From assembly GCF_013377885.1 (NCBI RefSeq), contig NZ_JABKAU010000003.1, positions 1 through 64,000 on the forward strand: a stretch of 64,000 nt of DNA. The letters are read 5' to 3'. This document shows, one piece after another, positions 33,641 through 42,158 of the stretch (the stretch's first letter is position 1; every line of letters begins with the position of its first letter). The position numbers and the translations under genes were made by a program. The stretch is from Hymenobacter lapidiphilus (GTDB lineage: Bacteria > Bacteroidota > Bacteroidia > Cytophagales > Hymenobacteraceae). The notes below the pieces were generated by a model. The model was given only the letters and a program-made list of their open reading frames with translations, did not search any database and had not been told where the DNA came from.

Positions 33641-33955
33641 ATGATTATCTTCAACCTGCTCACGCTCAACCCCGACCATGCCCGCCGGATTACCCAGCTG
33701 ATGCTGACGCAGCAGATGGCCACCGACGTATTTGTGGATGAGGCCATAGCCAACCACTACCTCACGGCCCAGGGCACGGTGGCTGCCCAGCCACTGCACC
33801 GGGTCATCTTCATCACCAAGGCCCTGCTCTACCGCCGCATCGAAGAGCTGCTGGAGAAGCAATTCCCTGACAACGATTTCCGCATTTATGCCACGCCCGT
33901 TACGCAGGTGAATGCAGCCGAGGCCGAGCGCGTACGGCAGCTACACCAGACGTAA
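33641..33955 (+). CDS. small protein, possibly CutA-like
   Basis: A 104-residue cytoplasmic protein. The arrangement (short strand MIIFNLLTLNPDHA, helix, strand, then a lysine before a helix in FITKALLYRRIEELLEKQFP and a final strand IYATPVTQVN) resembles the ferredoxin-like fold of CutA, the trimeric divalent-metal tolerance protein. However, the signature residues of CutA are not conserved, so this is a weak fold-level guess. It follows the paralogous pair on the same strand with a 48-bp gap. Confidence 0.6.
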   Translation: MIIFNLLTLNPDHARRITQLMLTQQMATDVFVDEAIANHYLTAQGTVAAQPLHRVIFITKALLYRRIEELLEKQFPDNDFRIYATPVTQVNAAEAERVRQLHQT

Positions 33956-34014
33956 ACCGCCACGCGCTTCCGCGGAGCCAGCGTTGACCCGATTTCAAGC
34001 CGGTCGCAACTACG

Positions 34015-34022
34015 TACCTTTG
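34015..34022 (+). promoter_or_regulatory. probable promoter -7 element of the 34.1 kb gene
   Basis: TACCTTTG is a perfect -7 match, 64 bp before the ATG at 34086. ATTT lies 19 bp upstream as a partial -33. Confidence 0.55.
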
Positions 34023-34085
34023 CCACGCGGGCCGCGCTGGTAGCGGCTTGCGTGGTTATTCTGCTTTTCCCTGGCTTTTCGGTCT

Positions 34086-35915
34086 ATGAGGTTACCTGCC
34101 TTCCTGTCTATGGCGCTGCTCTGCGCCGGTCTGGCAGCTGCTCCGTCCTTACACGCCCAGTCGGCGCGGCCGGCGGCCAAACCGGCCGGCCCGGCAGCGG
34201 CTAAGCCGGCAGTTGCCAAGCCGGCAGTTAGCAAGCCCCCTGCGGCTAAGCCGGCCACCATGCCGCCGCCACCGGCCGGCCTGGGCTCGGCCGACCAGGA
34301 TCTGCGCTACAAAAACGGGAAGATTTTAGTGGAGCAGGGCCGCTACGCGATGGCTATGCAGGAGCTGGAACCCCTGACGCTCGCAACCGCCAAATTCGGG
34401 CGTGCTCCCGAAGCAGCCTATCTGTATGCGGTGGCGGCCAGCCGGACCAAAAAATGGGCCGAGGCCGAGCAGATGCTCAACCTGCTGCGCAACCGCTACC
34501 CCAGCTGGAGTGGCTTGCCCGAGGCGCTGTTTCTGCAGGGCCAGATATCGTTCGAGCAGCAGGACTACCCCAATGCCCTTGCGGTGCTCAGTGAGCTACC
34601 AACCAACACCCTGACGAGTGAGCGGGCTACTATGGAAGCCATGTACCTGCCCCGCATCAGCGAGAAGGCTGTATTCCAGAACCTTGTGAAGAACTTTCCG
34701 CAGGATGCGGCGCTGGGCCGGGCCTACGCCGATAAGCTGGTGAGCGGCGGCTGGTACACGCCCGCCGACCAAGCCCAGCTCGACCAGCTCATCAGCCGCT
34801 TTAGCCTCGACCGCAACACCTACACGCCCCGGCCGGGCGGCACCAAAAAAAGCAGCTACAACATTGGGGTGCTCCTGCCCTTCGAGTTCGGCGACACCAG
34901 CTGGGAGAAGCGCCGTCGCAACCAGTTTATAACCGACCTGTACGCCGGCCTGCGCCTGGCCCAGGATTCGCTGCAACGGGCCGGGCGGCCGGTGCAGCTC
35001 TTCGCCTACGACACTGGCGCCGACACCGTACAGCTTAAGCAGGTGCTAACGCTGCCCGAACTGGCCGGCATGGACCTCATCATCGGCCCCATCTATAAGT
35101 CGGGCTCTAAAATACTGGCCCAGTACGCCCAGCAGCACCAGATTGCCGTCGTCAACCCGCTTTCGCAGGATGGCAGCTTGGTAACCGATAACGCCTGGCA
35201 TTACCTGTTTGAGCCCGGCACGGCCACCCAGGCGCGGCAGGCGGCCCAATTTGCCTACACCCGCCTGGGGGGGCCACGCACGGCCGTGGTGCTCTACGAG
35301 GACACCAACGACGAAACAGCTTTCGGCCTGGCCTACAAGCAGGCCTACGAGGCACTGGGCGGCAAAGTGCTGCAGCTGCGCCGCATCAAATCCGACGATG
35401 AAACCTCGCTGGCCGCCGGCTTTGGCGGCATCGATCTGAAAACCGTTGGCCACCTTGTGGTAGCTTCGGACAACCCTAAATCCGGTGTATTCACGCTCTC
35501 GGCTATGCGGGTGCAGAGCGCCAGGCCGCCGCTCATCACGTATGCGTCCTGGCTCAACAACAACCGCCTCAGCCTCGATCAGCTCGACTCGCGCGACATT
35601 TACTTTATCCACCCCAAGTACCTCGACCGCAACAATGCCGGGGTGCGACGGGTGCGCCAGCTTTACATCCAGCAGCTTAACCTACCACCCTCGGTATTTG
35701 CCTACACTGGCTTCGAGCTGCTTTACTACTTCGGCAGCCAGCTGCACCAGCATGGCCCGTCCTTCCAGCAGCCGCTGGCCAACGGCGGACCAGTGTCCGG
35801 GGCCGTGTTCCAAGGCATCGGCTACCCCAACGGCGCCCACGACAACCAGTACGTGCCCATTACCAAGCTCGAACGGCTCGAAGTGGAAGTGCTAAACCCG
35901 GTGGGCTTCCGGTAG
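34086..35915 (+). CDS. periplasmic TPR and type 1 substrate-binding-fold protein
   Basis: A 609-residue exported protein. The signal peptide (FLSMALLCAGLAAAPSLHAQ) is followed by a low-complexity linker of Ala-Lys-Pro units (residues 26-60), two or three tetratricopeptide-like repeats (75-200), then a periplasmic-binding-protein fold of the Leu/Ile/Val type (YNIGVLLPFEFGD, LIIGPIYKSGSKILAQYAQQ, TAVVLYEDTNDETAFGLAYK). LpoA/LppC of other bacteria combine TPR-like and binding-fold domains in the same way and stimulate peptidoglycan synthase. A role in envelope assembly is possible but not shown. hemL follows 102 bp later. Confidence 0.8.
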   Translation: MRLPAFLSMALLCAGLAAAPSLHAQSARPAAKPAGPAAAKPAVAKPAVSKPPAAKPATMPPPPAGLGSADQDLRYKNGKILVEQGRYAMAMQELEPLTLATAKFGRAPEAAYLYAVAASRTKKWAEAEQMLNLLRNRYPSWSGLPEALFLQGQISFEQQDYPNALAVLSELPTNTLTSERATMEAMYLPRISEKAVFQNLVKNFPQDAALGRAYADKLVSGGWYTPADQAQLDQLISRFSLDRNTYTPRPGGTKKSSYNIGVLLPFEFGDTSWEKRRRNQFITDLYAGLRLAQDSLQRAGRPVQLFAYDTGADTVQLKQVLTLPELAGMDLIIGPIYKSGSKILAQYAQQHQIAVVNPLSQDGSLVTDNAWHYLFEPGTATQARQAAQFAYTRLGGPRTAVVLYEDTNDETAFGLAYKQAYEALGGKVLQLRRIKSDDETSLAAGFGGIDLKTVGHLVVASDNPKSGVFTLSAMRVQSARPPLITYASWLNNNRLSLDQLDSRDIYFIHPKYLDRNNAGVRRVRQLYIQQLNLPPSVFAYTGFELLYYFGSQLHQHGPSFQQPLANGGPVSGAVFQGIGYPNGAHDNQYVPITKLERLEVEVLNPVGFR

Positions 35916-36017
35916 GTTATCTGGTAGTGAGTAACGGGTATTGAGTAATCAGGTATCCGCCTCTTTGGTTTCAGCCGGAACCGCCCGGCCTTTGTTCGTT
36001 TTCTTACTCTGTTTCTC

Positions 36018-37361
36018 ATGTCTCAGGATTCCGTACTCAATACGACTACTGCTCCCTCGCTCAACCTCGCCACTTCCGATACCCTTTTCACCCGCGCCCA
36101 GCACCACATTCCGGGGGGCGTCAACTCGCCGGTCCGGGCCTTCCGGGCCGTGGGCGGGCACCCGGTCTTCATGCAGTCGGCCAAAGGTGCCTGGCTGACG
36201 GATGTAGACGGCAACAGATACCTCGATTTTATTAACTCTTGGGGCCCGATGATTCTGGGCCATGCTCCCGACCTCGTGGTAGACGCCGTGCGCGCCGCGG
36301 CCGGCGACTCGCTTTCGTTTGGCGCACCCACCCGCCGCGAGGTGGAAATGGCCGAGCTGATCAAGAAAATGGTACCCAGCATCGAGAAGGTGCGGCTGGT
36401 GAACTCGGGTACTGAAGCCACTATGTCGGCCATTCGGGTAGCGCGGGGCTACACGGGGCGCGACAAAATCATCAAGTTCGAAGGCTGCTACCACGGCCAC
36501 GGCGACTCGTTTCTGATTGCCGCCGGCTCGGGCGCCCTCACGCTGGGCGCGCCCGATTCGCCCGGCGTAACGCAGGGTGTGGCCCTGGATACCCTCACGG
36601 CCCCCTACAACAACCTGGAAGCCACTGAACGGCTGATATTGGCTAATGAAGGTCAGGTTGCGGCTCTTATTCTGGAGCCGGTAGTAGGCAACATGGGCCT
36701 TGTGGCCCCGGCCGAGGGCTACCTGCAGGGCCTGCGCGACCTGTGTACCCGCCACGGCATTGTGCTCATTTTTGATGAGGTGATGACCGGCTTCCGCCTC
36801 GCCCGCGGCGGCGCCCAGGAGCTGTTCGACGTTACGCCCGACATGACCACGCTGGGCAAAATTATTGGCGGCGGTATGCCGGTAGGTGCTTACGGCGGCC
36901 GCCAGGACATTATGAATCAGGTGGCCCCTGCTGGCAAAGTGTATCAGGCGGGTACGCTTTCGGGCAATCCCATTGCCACCGCCGCCGGTATTGCCCAGCT
37001 TACCTACCTGCACGAGCACCCCGAGCTGTACACCGAGCTAGACCGCATCACGGCCCGCCTCGCCGACGGCACCCGCCAGATATGCGCCGATCTGGGCCTG
37101 AACTACACCGTCAACCGCGTCGGCTCGATGTTCAGCGTCTTCTTCACCGACCAGCCCGTTTCCAACCTCGAAGATGCCAAAACCTCCGATACCGAGGCGT
37201 TCGGCCGCTACTTCCGGGCTATGCTCAACCGCGGCATCTACCTGGCTCCTGCGCTCTACGAAGCCCTATTCGTGAGCATCTCCATGACCGACGAACTGGT
37301 AGACATGTACCTCACTGCCTGCCGCGAGTCGATGATAGAAGCGCACGGGCTTAAGGATTAG
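36018..37361 (+). CDS. hemL: glutamate-1-semialdehyde 2,1-aminomutase
   Basis: Converts glutamate-1-semialdehyde to 5-aminolevulinate in the C5 route of haem synthesis. It is a fold type I pyridoxal-phosphate enzyme of 447 residues. Seen: PGGVNSPVRAFRAVGG near the start, VNSGTEATMSAIRVARGYTGR, CYHGHGDSFLIAAGSG, the cofactor Asp in LIFDEVMTGFRLARGGAQ, and Lys281 (LGKIIGGGMPVGAYGG), the Schiff-base lysine. The C-terminus (AMLNRGIYLAPALYEALFVS) is conserved. No other hem gene is adjacent in the window. Confidence 0.95.
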   Translation: MSQDSVLNTTTAPSLNLATSDTLFTRAQHHIPGGVNSPVRAFRAVGGHPVFMQSAKGAWLTDVDGNRYLDFINSWGPMILGHAPDLVVDAVRAAAGDSLSFGAPTRREVEMAELIKKMVPSIEKVRLVNSGTEATMSAIRVARGYTGRDKIIKFEGCYHGHGDSFLIAAGSGALTLGAPDSPGVTQGVALDTLTAPYNNLEATERLILANEGQVAALILEPVVGNMGLVAPAEGYLQGLRDLCTRHGIVLIFDEVMTGFRLARGGAQELFDVTPDMTTLGKIIGGGMPVGAYGGRQDIMNQVAPAGKVYQAGTLSGNPIATAAGIAQLTYLHEHPELYTELDRITARLADGTRQICADLGLNYTVNRVGSMFSVFFTDQPVSNLEDAKTSDTEAFGRYFRAMLNRGIYLAPALYEALFVSISMTDELVDMYLTACRESMIEAHGLKD

Positions 37362-37392
37362 CTAGCCCAGGTTTAACTCACTCCGGTTACGC

Positions 37393-37487
37393 AGAACGGC
37401 GTAGGGTGCGGGGCTTGTCCCCGCCCGCCGTTGAACACTAATCGTTCAACGACGGGCGGGGATAAGCCCCGCACCCTACGCCGTTCT
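37393..37487. repeat. GC-rich inverted repeat, family A, copy 3
   Basis: 44-bp arms: AGAACGGCGTAGGGTGCGGG ... GTTGAAC and GTTCAACGACGGGCGGGGAT ... CCTACGCCGTTCT, with a centre of seven bases. It follows hemL and can form a very stable stem. Confidence 0.92.
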
Positions 37488-37544
37488 TTTAGCTAACAAC
37501 TAATCACTAAAAACCCGACCTTTGCGCGAATCAACCGCGCTTAC

Positions 37545-38435
37545 ATGTTCCGAATTCGCCCGCTGCCACTGCTTTTATTGTTGCTGGGCCTTGTGCTGCC
37601 GTTGCTGCTGGTGGCCCAATCCACTACTGGTCCGGCCGCAGCCAACAAGCGTTTGTTCGACAGCACCGTCGATGAGCTGAACTTCCGGACGATGGAGACG
37701 GTGTACGATAAGTCGTTTGCCCGCGCTAAATATCCGGTAAGCCTGCGCGCCACCAAGGCCCGGGCCGAGTTCGACAACTACTTTGGCCGCGACGACCTCC
37801 AGAAGTTATTCCGCAACTACAACGGCGTGTCGGAGCGGTTTAAGAGCCGGTTTGGGAAAGGCCGCACCGATTTACTGGAGTTCGAAAAGCAGCTCAACAG
37901 CCTGCTGGTCGACCGCAACTTCGAGTTCTTCATTCGGGTGCTGCCCCGCGATGAGCGGGTGGCGCTGGTACGTACCCTGCAGCGGGTTATCAAGCAGAGC
38001 GCGGCCCAGTTCAATGCCTCCCAGGATCCTGCCCCCGACGAACTGGCCGCCGATGGCGCAGCCGTGCCCCCGGCCGCCGATGGTGCGGCTCCCGCCACGC
38101 TGCGCGGACCCGCCGCCGTAGCCGAAGACCCGAACCCCCAACCCGAAGCCGACCTAGCCTCGGCGCCCGCCTACGCCGGCCCCCGCCCCCTCGACGTGCC
38201 CGCCCGCCACGACTGGATGGACTACCTGAGCCTGATGCTGCTCATCGGCTCGTTTCTGCTGCTGCTTTACCTGGTGTTGAGCGTAGTGCCGGCCCTGCAG
38301 CAACGCCTCGATGCCCTGCTGCCTCCTGCCTACGCCGATTCCGACGACGAACCCGAGCCTGAACCCCGGCGGCCGCGCCGTACTGCGTCGAGGGCCCTCC
38401 CCGAAGACCGCTACGAAGAGGAAGAGGAGAGCTGA
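37545..38435 (+). CDS. hypothetical membrane protein, 296 aa
   Basis: Not recognised. A hydrophobic N-terminus (PLLLLLLGLVLPLLLVAQ) acts as signal peptide. The region 30-150 is helical and charged (RAEFDNYFGRDDLQKLFRNY). Residues 160-215 are a Pro/Ala-rich linker. One membrane helix lies near 226-248 (LSLMLLIGSFLLLLYLVLSV). The tail is acidic then basic (EPEPEPRRPRRTASR ... EEEEES). An anchored periplasmic helical domain with a cytoplasmic tail is the likely topology. A GACCTTTG box at 37516-37523 may be the promoter. Confidence 0.6.
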   Translation: MFRIRPLPLLLLLLGLVLPLLLVAQSTTGPAAANKRLFDSTVDELNFRTMETVYDKSFARAKYPVSLRATKARAEFDNYFGRDDLQKLFRNYNGVSERFKSRFGKGRTDLLEFEKQLNSLLVDRNFEFFIRVLPRDERVALVRTLQRVIKQSAAQFNASQDPAPDELAADGAAVPPAADGAAPATLRGPAAVAEDPNPQPEADLASAPAYAGPRPLDVPARHDWMDYLSLMLLIGSFLLLLYLVLSVVPALQQRLDALLPPAYADSDDEPEPEPRRPRRTASRALPEDRYEEEEES

Positions 38436-38543
38436 GCAAAAAATCGCAAGCAGCAACCCTCCTATCAGGCTCATCAGGCTCCTCGCATAAAGTGCGGCAC
38501 ATCACCCGAACCGGCTGTCGTTTTCCATTTTCAGCCCTTTACC

Positions 38544-38551
38544 TATACTTG
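38544..38551 (+). promoter_or_regulatory. possible promoter -7 element of dcd
   Basis: TATACTTG, one mismatch from TAnnTTTG, ends five bases before the dcd ATG, with a T-rich -33. If used, the dcd mRNA would start at or beside the start codon. Confidence 0.35.
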
Positions 38552-38556
38552 ACAAG

Positions 38557-39093
38557 ATGATTCTTTCCGACCAGCAGATTCTCGCCGAAATTGAGCGGGG
38601 TACCATTGTAATAGCGCCTTACGATCGGAGCTGCCTGGGCACTAATTCTTACGACGTGCACCTGGGCCGCTACCTGGCTACCTACCGCGACGCGGTGCTC
38701 GACGCCCGCAAGCACAACAAAATCGATGTGTTCGAAATCCCGGATGAAGGCTTTGTGCTGGAGCCCGGCACCCTGTACCTGGGCGTAACCGAGGAGTACA
38801 CCGAAACCCACGCCCACGTGCCGTTTTTGGAGGGTAAAAGCAGCGTTGGCCGCCTCGGCATCGACATTCATGCCACTGCCGGTAAAGGCGACATTGGTTT
38901 CTGCAATACCTGGACGCTGGAAATCAGCGTATCGATGCCCGTGCGTATCTACCACGGCATGCCGGTGGGCCAGCTCATCTACTTCACGGTAGAAGGGGAA
39001 GTGGAAAACCTCTACAACAGCAAGCCCAACGCCAAGTACAACCAGCGCACAGTAAAGCCTGTCGAGTCGATGATGTGGAAGAACGCCTTTTAG
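38557..39093 (+). CDS. dcd: dCTP deaminase
   Basis: Deaminates dCTP to dUTP, feeding thymidylate synthesis. The 178-residue protein has the trimeric dUTPase-like fold: ILSDQQILAEIERG start, TNSYDVHLGRYL, the catalytic region GKSSVGRLGIDIHATAGKGD, then GFCNTWTLEIS and MPVGQLIYFTVEG. The usual AGWIDPGF motif reads AGKGDIGF here; the same change occurs in other Bacteroidota to my knowledge. Residue Glu in LEISVSM is conserved. It ends with a strong hairpin and T run. Confidence 0.92.
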   Translation: MILSDQQILAEIERGTIVIAPYDRSCLGTNSYDVHLGRYLATYRDAVLDARKHNKIDVFEIPDEGFVLEPGTLYLGVTEEYTETHAHVPFLEGKSSVGRLGIDIHATAGKGDIGFCNTWTLEISVSMPVRIYHGMPVGQLIYFTVEGEVENLYNSKPNAKYNQRTVKPVESMMWKNAF

Positions 39094-39120
39094 GGCCGAT
39101 TCGCTGAACTCTGGGCTACT

Positions 39121-39170
39121 TACGCAGCCCGCGGGGCGGCCTCGGCCGTTCGGCGGGCTGCGTATTTTTT
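39121..39170 (+). terminator. terminator after dcd
   Basis: Arms TACGCAGCCCGC and GCGGGCTGCGTA with a GC-rich loop, followed by six T residues, 28 bp after the dcd stop. Confidence 0.85.
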
Positions 39171-39311
39171 GAGGAATCTGAAGTGGCGGCGGCACTCTAA
39201 AGTAAACTACCTGGCATAATTTTTCGTTAGCATGGGGCAAGCCCCGGCCTACAAGCCGGCTGGCAAACAAGGTTCCGGCCTTGTTCAATCTCTTCACGCT
39301 ATTCTTCCCCG

Positions 39312-39818
39312 ATGAAAAAGATACTTGCCCTCGCCTCCGCTCTTTTCCTGACTTCGTTCGGCGTTTATGCCCAGCAGCGGGCTCCGCTGGTTACCAAGCA
39401 GGACGCAACCAAGCCCTCTTCCCGCCTAAACCCCGGCCAGCAGCGCGCCCAGGATCTGTCGTATCAGATGACGCGTGATTTACGCCTCAACGGTTACCAG
39501 AAATCCCGCGTCCAGGCTATCAACGAAGACAAGCAGGCCCGCATCATTGCTATCATCCAGCAGAATGCAGGCAACGATAAGCTCATCAAAGACCAGTGCG
39601 ACGTTGTGTGCCGCGAGCGGGACAAGGAGCTGCAGACGGTGCTTAGTACCGACCAGTACAGCAACTACTATGGTTCGCGCCGCGAGTACAATGCGTTTAG
39701 CATGAACTACAACATGCAGACCACCAACGACGCTTTCGTGAAGTCGGTGAAGGATCCGGCTCCGGCCAGCAGCAAGGGCGCTACCATCGGTCCGGCCACG
39801 GCTACCAAAGCCAAGTAG
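39312..39818 (+). CDS. small secreted helical protein (Spy-like)
   Basis: A 168-residue exported protein. The signal peptide (KKILALASALFLTSFGVYAQQ) is followed by a helical part with QRAQDLSYQMTRDLRLNGYQ, then KARIIAIIQQNAGNDKLIKD and LQTVLSTDQYSNYYG. The DLRLNGYQ ... LSTDQY pattern is that of the Spy/CpxP-like (LTxxQ) helical proteins that many Bacteroidota secrete; their function there is unclear. The C-terminus is Ala/Thr/Lys-rich. It converges on gldC with a long palindrome between. Confidence 0.72.
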   Translation: MKKILALASALFLTSFGVYAQQRAPLVTKQDATKPSSRLNPGQQRAQDLSYQMTRDLRLNGYQKSRVQAINEDKQARIIAIIQQNAGNDKLIKDQCDVVCRERDKELQTVLSTDQYSNYYGSRREYNAFSMNYNMQTTNDAFVKSVKDPAPASSKGATIGPATATKAK

Positions 39819-39823
39819 CCTAA

Positions 39824-39890
39824 TTGCGCACAGGACATAAAAAGCCCCGCCGGTATTGTGCCGGCGGGGCTTTTTATGTCCTGTGCGCAA
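39824..39890. terminator. very long perfect palindrome between convergent genes
   Basis: 30-bp perfect arms (TTGCGCACAGGACATAAAAA then GCCCCGCCGG) with a seven-base loop. The A and T runs in the arms place a GC stem between poly-A and poly-T on both strands, a classic bidirectional terminator for the 39.3 kb gene and gldC, but the outer 12 bp pair as well. Confidence 0.9.
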
Positions 39891-39923
39891 ACCCTATGTT
39901 CGGGTAGCGCGGGCAGTCAGCGG

Positions 39924-40262
39924 CTACTTTTGCTTTTGCTGCTCCTCCTCGATGTGGCCCATCAATTGGCGGCACAGCTCGCGCATTTTGGTGGCCATAA
40001 ACGAATCGTTGGTGGCCGTGAGTACGCTCTCGGCCATGGCTCCGATGGTGTCCACGTAGAAGTGCTTCATCTCATCGACAGGCATATCCTTGGTCCAGAG
40101 GTCAATTTTCATCGTGCCGGCCTCGTCCCGGTCCCAGAGGGAGATATTGATGGCCTTGGCAAAGTGGATATCGGGCCCCGCATCAGTGGCCGACCAACTG
40201 ATAGCCTCGGGCACTTTCTGGTCGTCGAGGGCAATGCTAAAACGGATTTCGGACTTCTTCAT
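39924..40262 (-). CDS. gldC: gliding motility protein GldC
   Basis: A 112-residue cytoplasmic protein of the GldC family, required for wild-type gliding spreading in Flavobacterium. The whole sequence is typical: KKSEIRFSIALDDQKVPEAI, WSATD, AINISLWDRDEAGTMKIDLW, DEMKHFYVDTI, and the C-terminal helix with RELCRQLMGHIEEEQ. The start is ATG 40262; a GTG one codon earlier is also possible. In Flavobacterium gldB and gldC are neighbours; gldB is not seen here. Confidence 0.92.
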   Translation of the reverse strand: MKKSEIRFSIALDDQKVPEAISWSATDAGPDIHFAKAINISLWDRDEAGTMKIDLWTKDMPVDEMKHFYVDTIGAMAESVLTATNDSFMATKMRELCRQLMGHIEEEQQKQK

Positions 40263-40428
40263 CACAGATGTTGCTGATGGTGCAGATTACGCAGATGCAG
40301 ACGATTTCATACGCCTCTACGCTTTGCTCATCATTCTAATTCGAAACTGTACTCTGACTGGAAGGTGAAACAGCGGTGCAGCTGTCGTCTGCATCTGCGT
40401 AATCTGCACCATCTGCACCATCTGTAAT
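40261..40428. repeat. inverted repeat between gldC and dnaN
   Basis: 44-bp arms: left with GATGGTGCAGATTACGCAGA then TGCAGACGA, right with TCGTCTGCATCTGCGTAATC then TGCACCATCTG. The arms match at nearly every base and enclose 80 bp of unique sequence. The gldC start overlaps the left edge and the dnaN stop touches the right edge. No other copy is in the window. Confidence 0.88.
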
Positions 40429-41552
40429 TAGACGTAGTTGTTGAGCATCACCGGCATCACCAGCATCAGGATGCTTTCGTGGTCGTCGGGGGTGGTGGGC
40501 ATGAGCAGGCCGGCGCGGTTGGGCGTGCTCAACTCCAGCGTAATTTCCTCCGAGTCGATGTTGGAGAGCATTTCCTGCAGGAACTTGGCGTTGAAGCCGA
40601 TTTCCATGTCTTCGCCGTCGTACTGGCAGGCCAGCTTTTCGTTGGCTTCGTTGCTGAAATCCAGGTCTTCGGCCGAAACCGTCAGCTCGGAACCCGCGAG
40701 GCGCAGACGCACCTGGTGGGTGGTTTTGTTCGAGTAGATGCTGATGCGCTTTACCGAGTTCAGCAGCTCCTGGCGGCTGATAATGAGCTTGTTGGGGTTG
40801 CTTACCGGAATCACGTTTTCGTAATCGGGGTAGCGCTCATCAATCAGGCGGCACACGAGGCGCATCTGGTTGAAGCTGAAGTAAGCATTGGAGCCGTTGA
40901 ACTCCATGCGCACCGGCGTAGCCTCGGAGGGCAGCGCGCCTTTCAGCAGGTTGAAAGCCTTGCGGGGAACAATGATGTTCGAGGTCTGGCCCGCGCCCAC
41001 ATCGGAGCGGCGGTAGCGCAGCAGGCGGTGGCCGTCGGTGGCCACGAAGGTTACCTGGTTGTCGGCCAGCTGCACCAGAATGCCGGTCATGGCCGGGCGC
41101 AGCTCATCGGTGCTGACGGCGAAGATGGTTTTGTTGATGGCGCGGCTCAGCGACGAGGAAGGCATTTCGACCGGGGCCGTGCCTTTTACCACCGGCACGC
41201 GAGGGAAGTCGGTGGCGTTTTCGCCGGCCAGCTTGTAGCGGCCGTTGCTGCTGGCAATTTCGATGCTATAGGTTTCCTCGTCCAGCGTGAAGGTAACGGG
41301 CTGGTCGGGCAGGTTTTTGAGCGTATCGAGCAGGATGCGGGCGGGGGCGGCAATGCGGCCGCTTTCACGGGCTTCTACGGGCAGCTCGGTTATCATGCTC
41401 GTCTCCAGGTCGGAGGCCGTAATCGTCAGCTTGCCATCCTCGATTTCAAAGAGAAAATTCTCCAGAATGGGCACCACGGGGTTGTTCGTAACCACGCCGT
41501 TGATGCTCTGGAGCTGCTTGAGCAGGGCGGAAGACGAGACGATGAACTTCAT
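40428..41552 (-). CDS. dnaN: DNA polymerase III sliding clamp (beta subunit)
   Basis: The ring-shaped clamp that tethers replicative polymerase to DNA. At 374 residues it has the normal three-domain length. Seen: MKFIVSSSALLKQLQSINGV start, ENFLFEIEDGKLTITASDLE, PVRMEFNGSNAYFSFNQMRL and a C-terminus ending LVMPVML, the hydrophobic tail that lines the partner-binding pocket. ATG 41552 is the true start; an upstream frame extension to 41633 is not family-like. It is not linked to dnaA in the window. Confidence 0.95.
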   Translation of the reverse strand: MKFIVSSSALLKQLQSINGVVTNNPVVPILENFLFEIEDGKLTITASDLETSMITELPVEARESGRIAAPARILLDTLKNLPDQPVTFTLDEETYSIEIASSNGRYKLAGENATDFPRVPVVKGTAPVEMPSSSLSRAINKTIFAVSTDELRPAMTGILVQLADNQVTFVATDGHRLLRYRRSDVGAGQTSNIIVPRKAFNLLKGALPSEATPVRMEFNGSNAYFSFNQMRLVCRLIDERYPDYENVIPVSNPNKLIISRQELLNSVKRISIYSNKTTHQVRLRLAGSELTVSAEDLDFSNEANEKLACQYDGEDMEIGFNAKFLQEMLSNIDSEEITLELSTPNRAGLLMPTTPDDHESILMLVMPVMLNNYV

Positions 41553-41588
41553 AGGAGGAGTTGGGTTGGAGGCGGTTTTTGCAATGGG

Positions 41589-41596
41589 CAAAGATA
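41589..41596 (-). promoter_or_regulatory. probable promoter -7 element of dnaN
   Basis: TATCTTTG on the minus strand is a perfect match, with TTAG exactly 20 bp upstream (41617-41620). The leader would be about 30 bases. Confidence 0.6.
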
Positions 41597-41699
41597 GGTA
41601 ACGCGGCCGGGGTTTTCTAACGGGGCCGGACAATGCGGGCAGGGAATATGGCAGCCTCGGTATCAGCCCGGAAAAACGACTTCTGTACGGCCTCTGCCC

Positions 41700-41987
41700 C
41701 TATTGCTGTCCAATGGCGGCCCAGATGGCAGACCCAAGAAAGAACAGCCCCACCGCTGCCAATATCAGCAGTAGCACTACACCCAGCCCCTGCATCAGCC
41801 CCGTCAGCACCGCCGAGCCAGCCGTAGCATAGCGGCCGCCGTAGCGTTGTGCCAATTGCTCCCGCACCCGGTGCGGCCGCCAGTAACGCAGATATAGGTA
41901 CACGAAGCCAATGGTGGCTTTTAGCGCATTCATAAGAGAGCGAAACAGGCCATCAACCAACGCATCACCAAGAATATCGTCGAACAT
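41700..41987 (-). CDS. hypothetical membrane protein, 95 aa
   Basis: Not recognised. An amphipathic N-terminal part (LVDGLFRSLMNALKATIGFV) leads to a basic segment (RYWRPHRVREQLAQRYGGRY) and one strong membrane helix at residues 62-88 (MQGLGVVLLLILAAVGLFFL). It lies between gldG and dnaN on the same strand. Confidence 0.55.
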   Translation of the reverse strand: MFDDILGDALVDGLFRSLMNALKATIGFVYLYLRYWRPHRVREQLAQRYGGRYATAGSAVLTGLMQGLGVVLLLILAAVGLFFLGSAIWAAIGQQ

Positions 41988-42013
41988 CTCCCTTTTTCCT
42001 ACACGTTACTGCC

Positions 42014-42148
42014 TAACGCAAGCTGCGGAGAACGACGTAGGGGCGGGGCTTGTCCCCGCCCCTACGTCCGCACCAATTCAACAATAATCGTTCAACGGCG
42101 GGCGGGGACAAGCCCCGCCCCTACATCGACCTCCGCAGCTTGCGTTAG
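42014..42148. repeat. GC-rich inverted repeat, family A, copy 4
   Basis: Arms of about 47 bp: TAACGCAAGCTGCGGAGAAC ... GGGGCGGGGCTTGTCCCCGC and the matching right side ending CTCCGCAGCTTGCGTTA. The centre carries a second GTTCAACGGCGGGCGGGG half-site. It follows the gldG stop and precedes the 41.7 kb gene. Confidence 0.92.
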
Positions 42149-42158
42149 TTATTCAATG

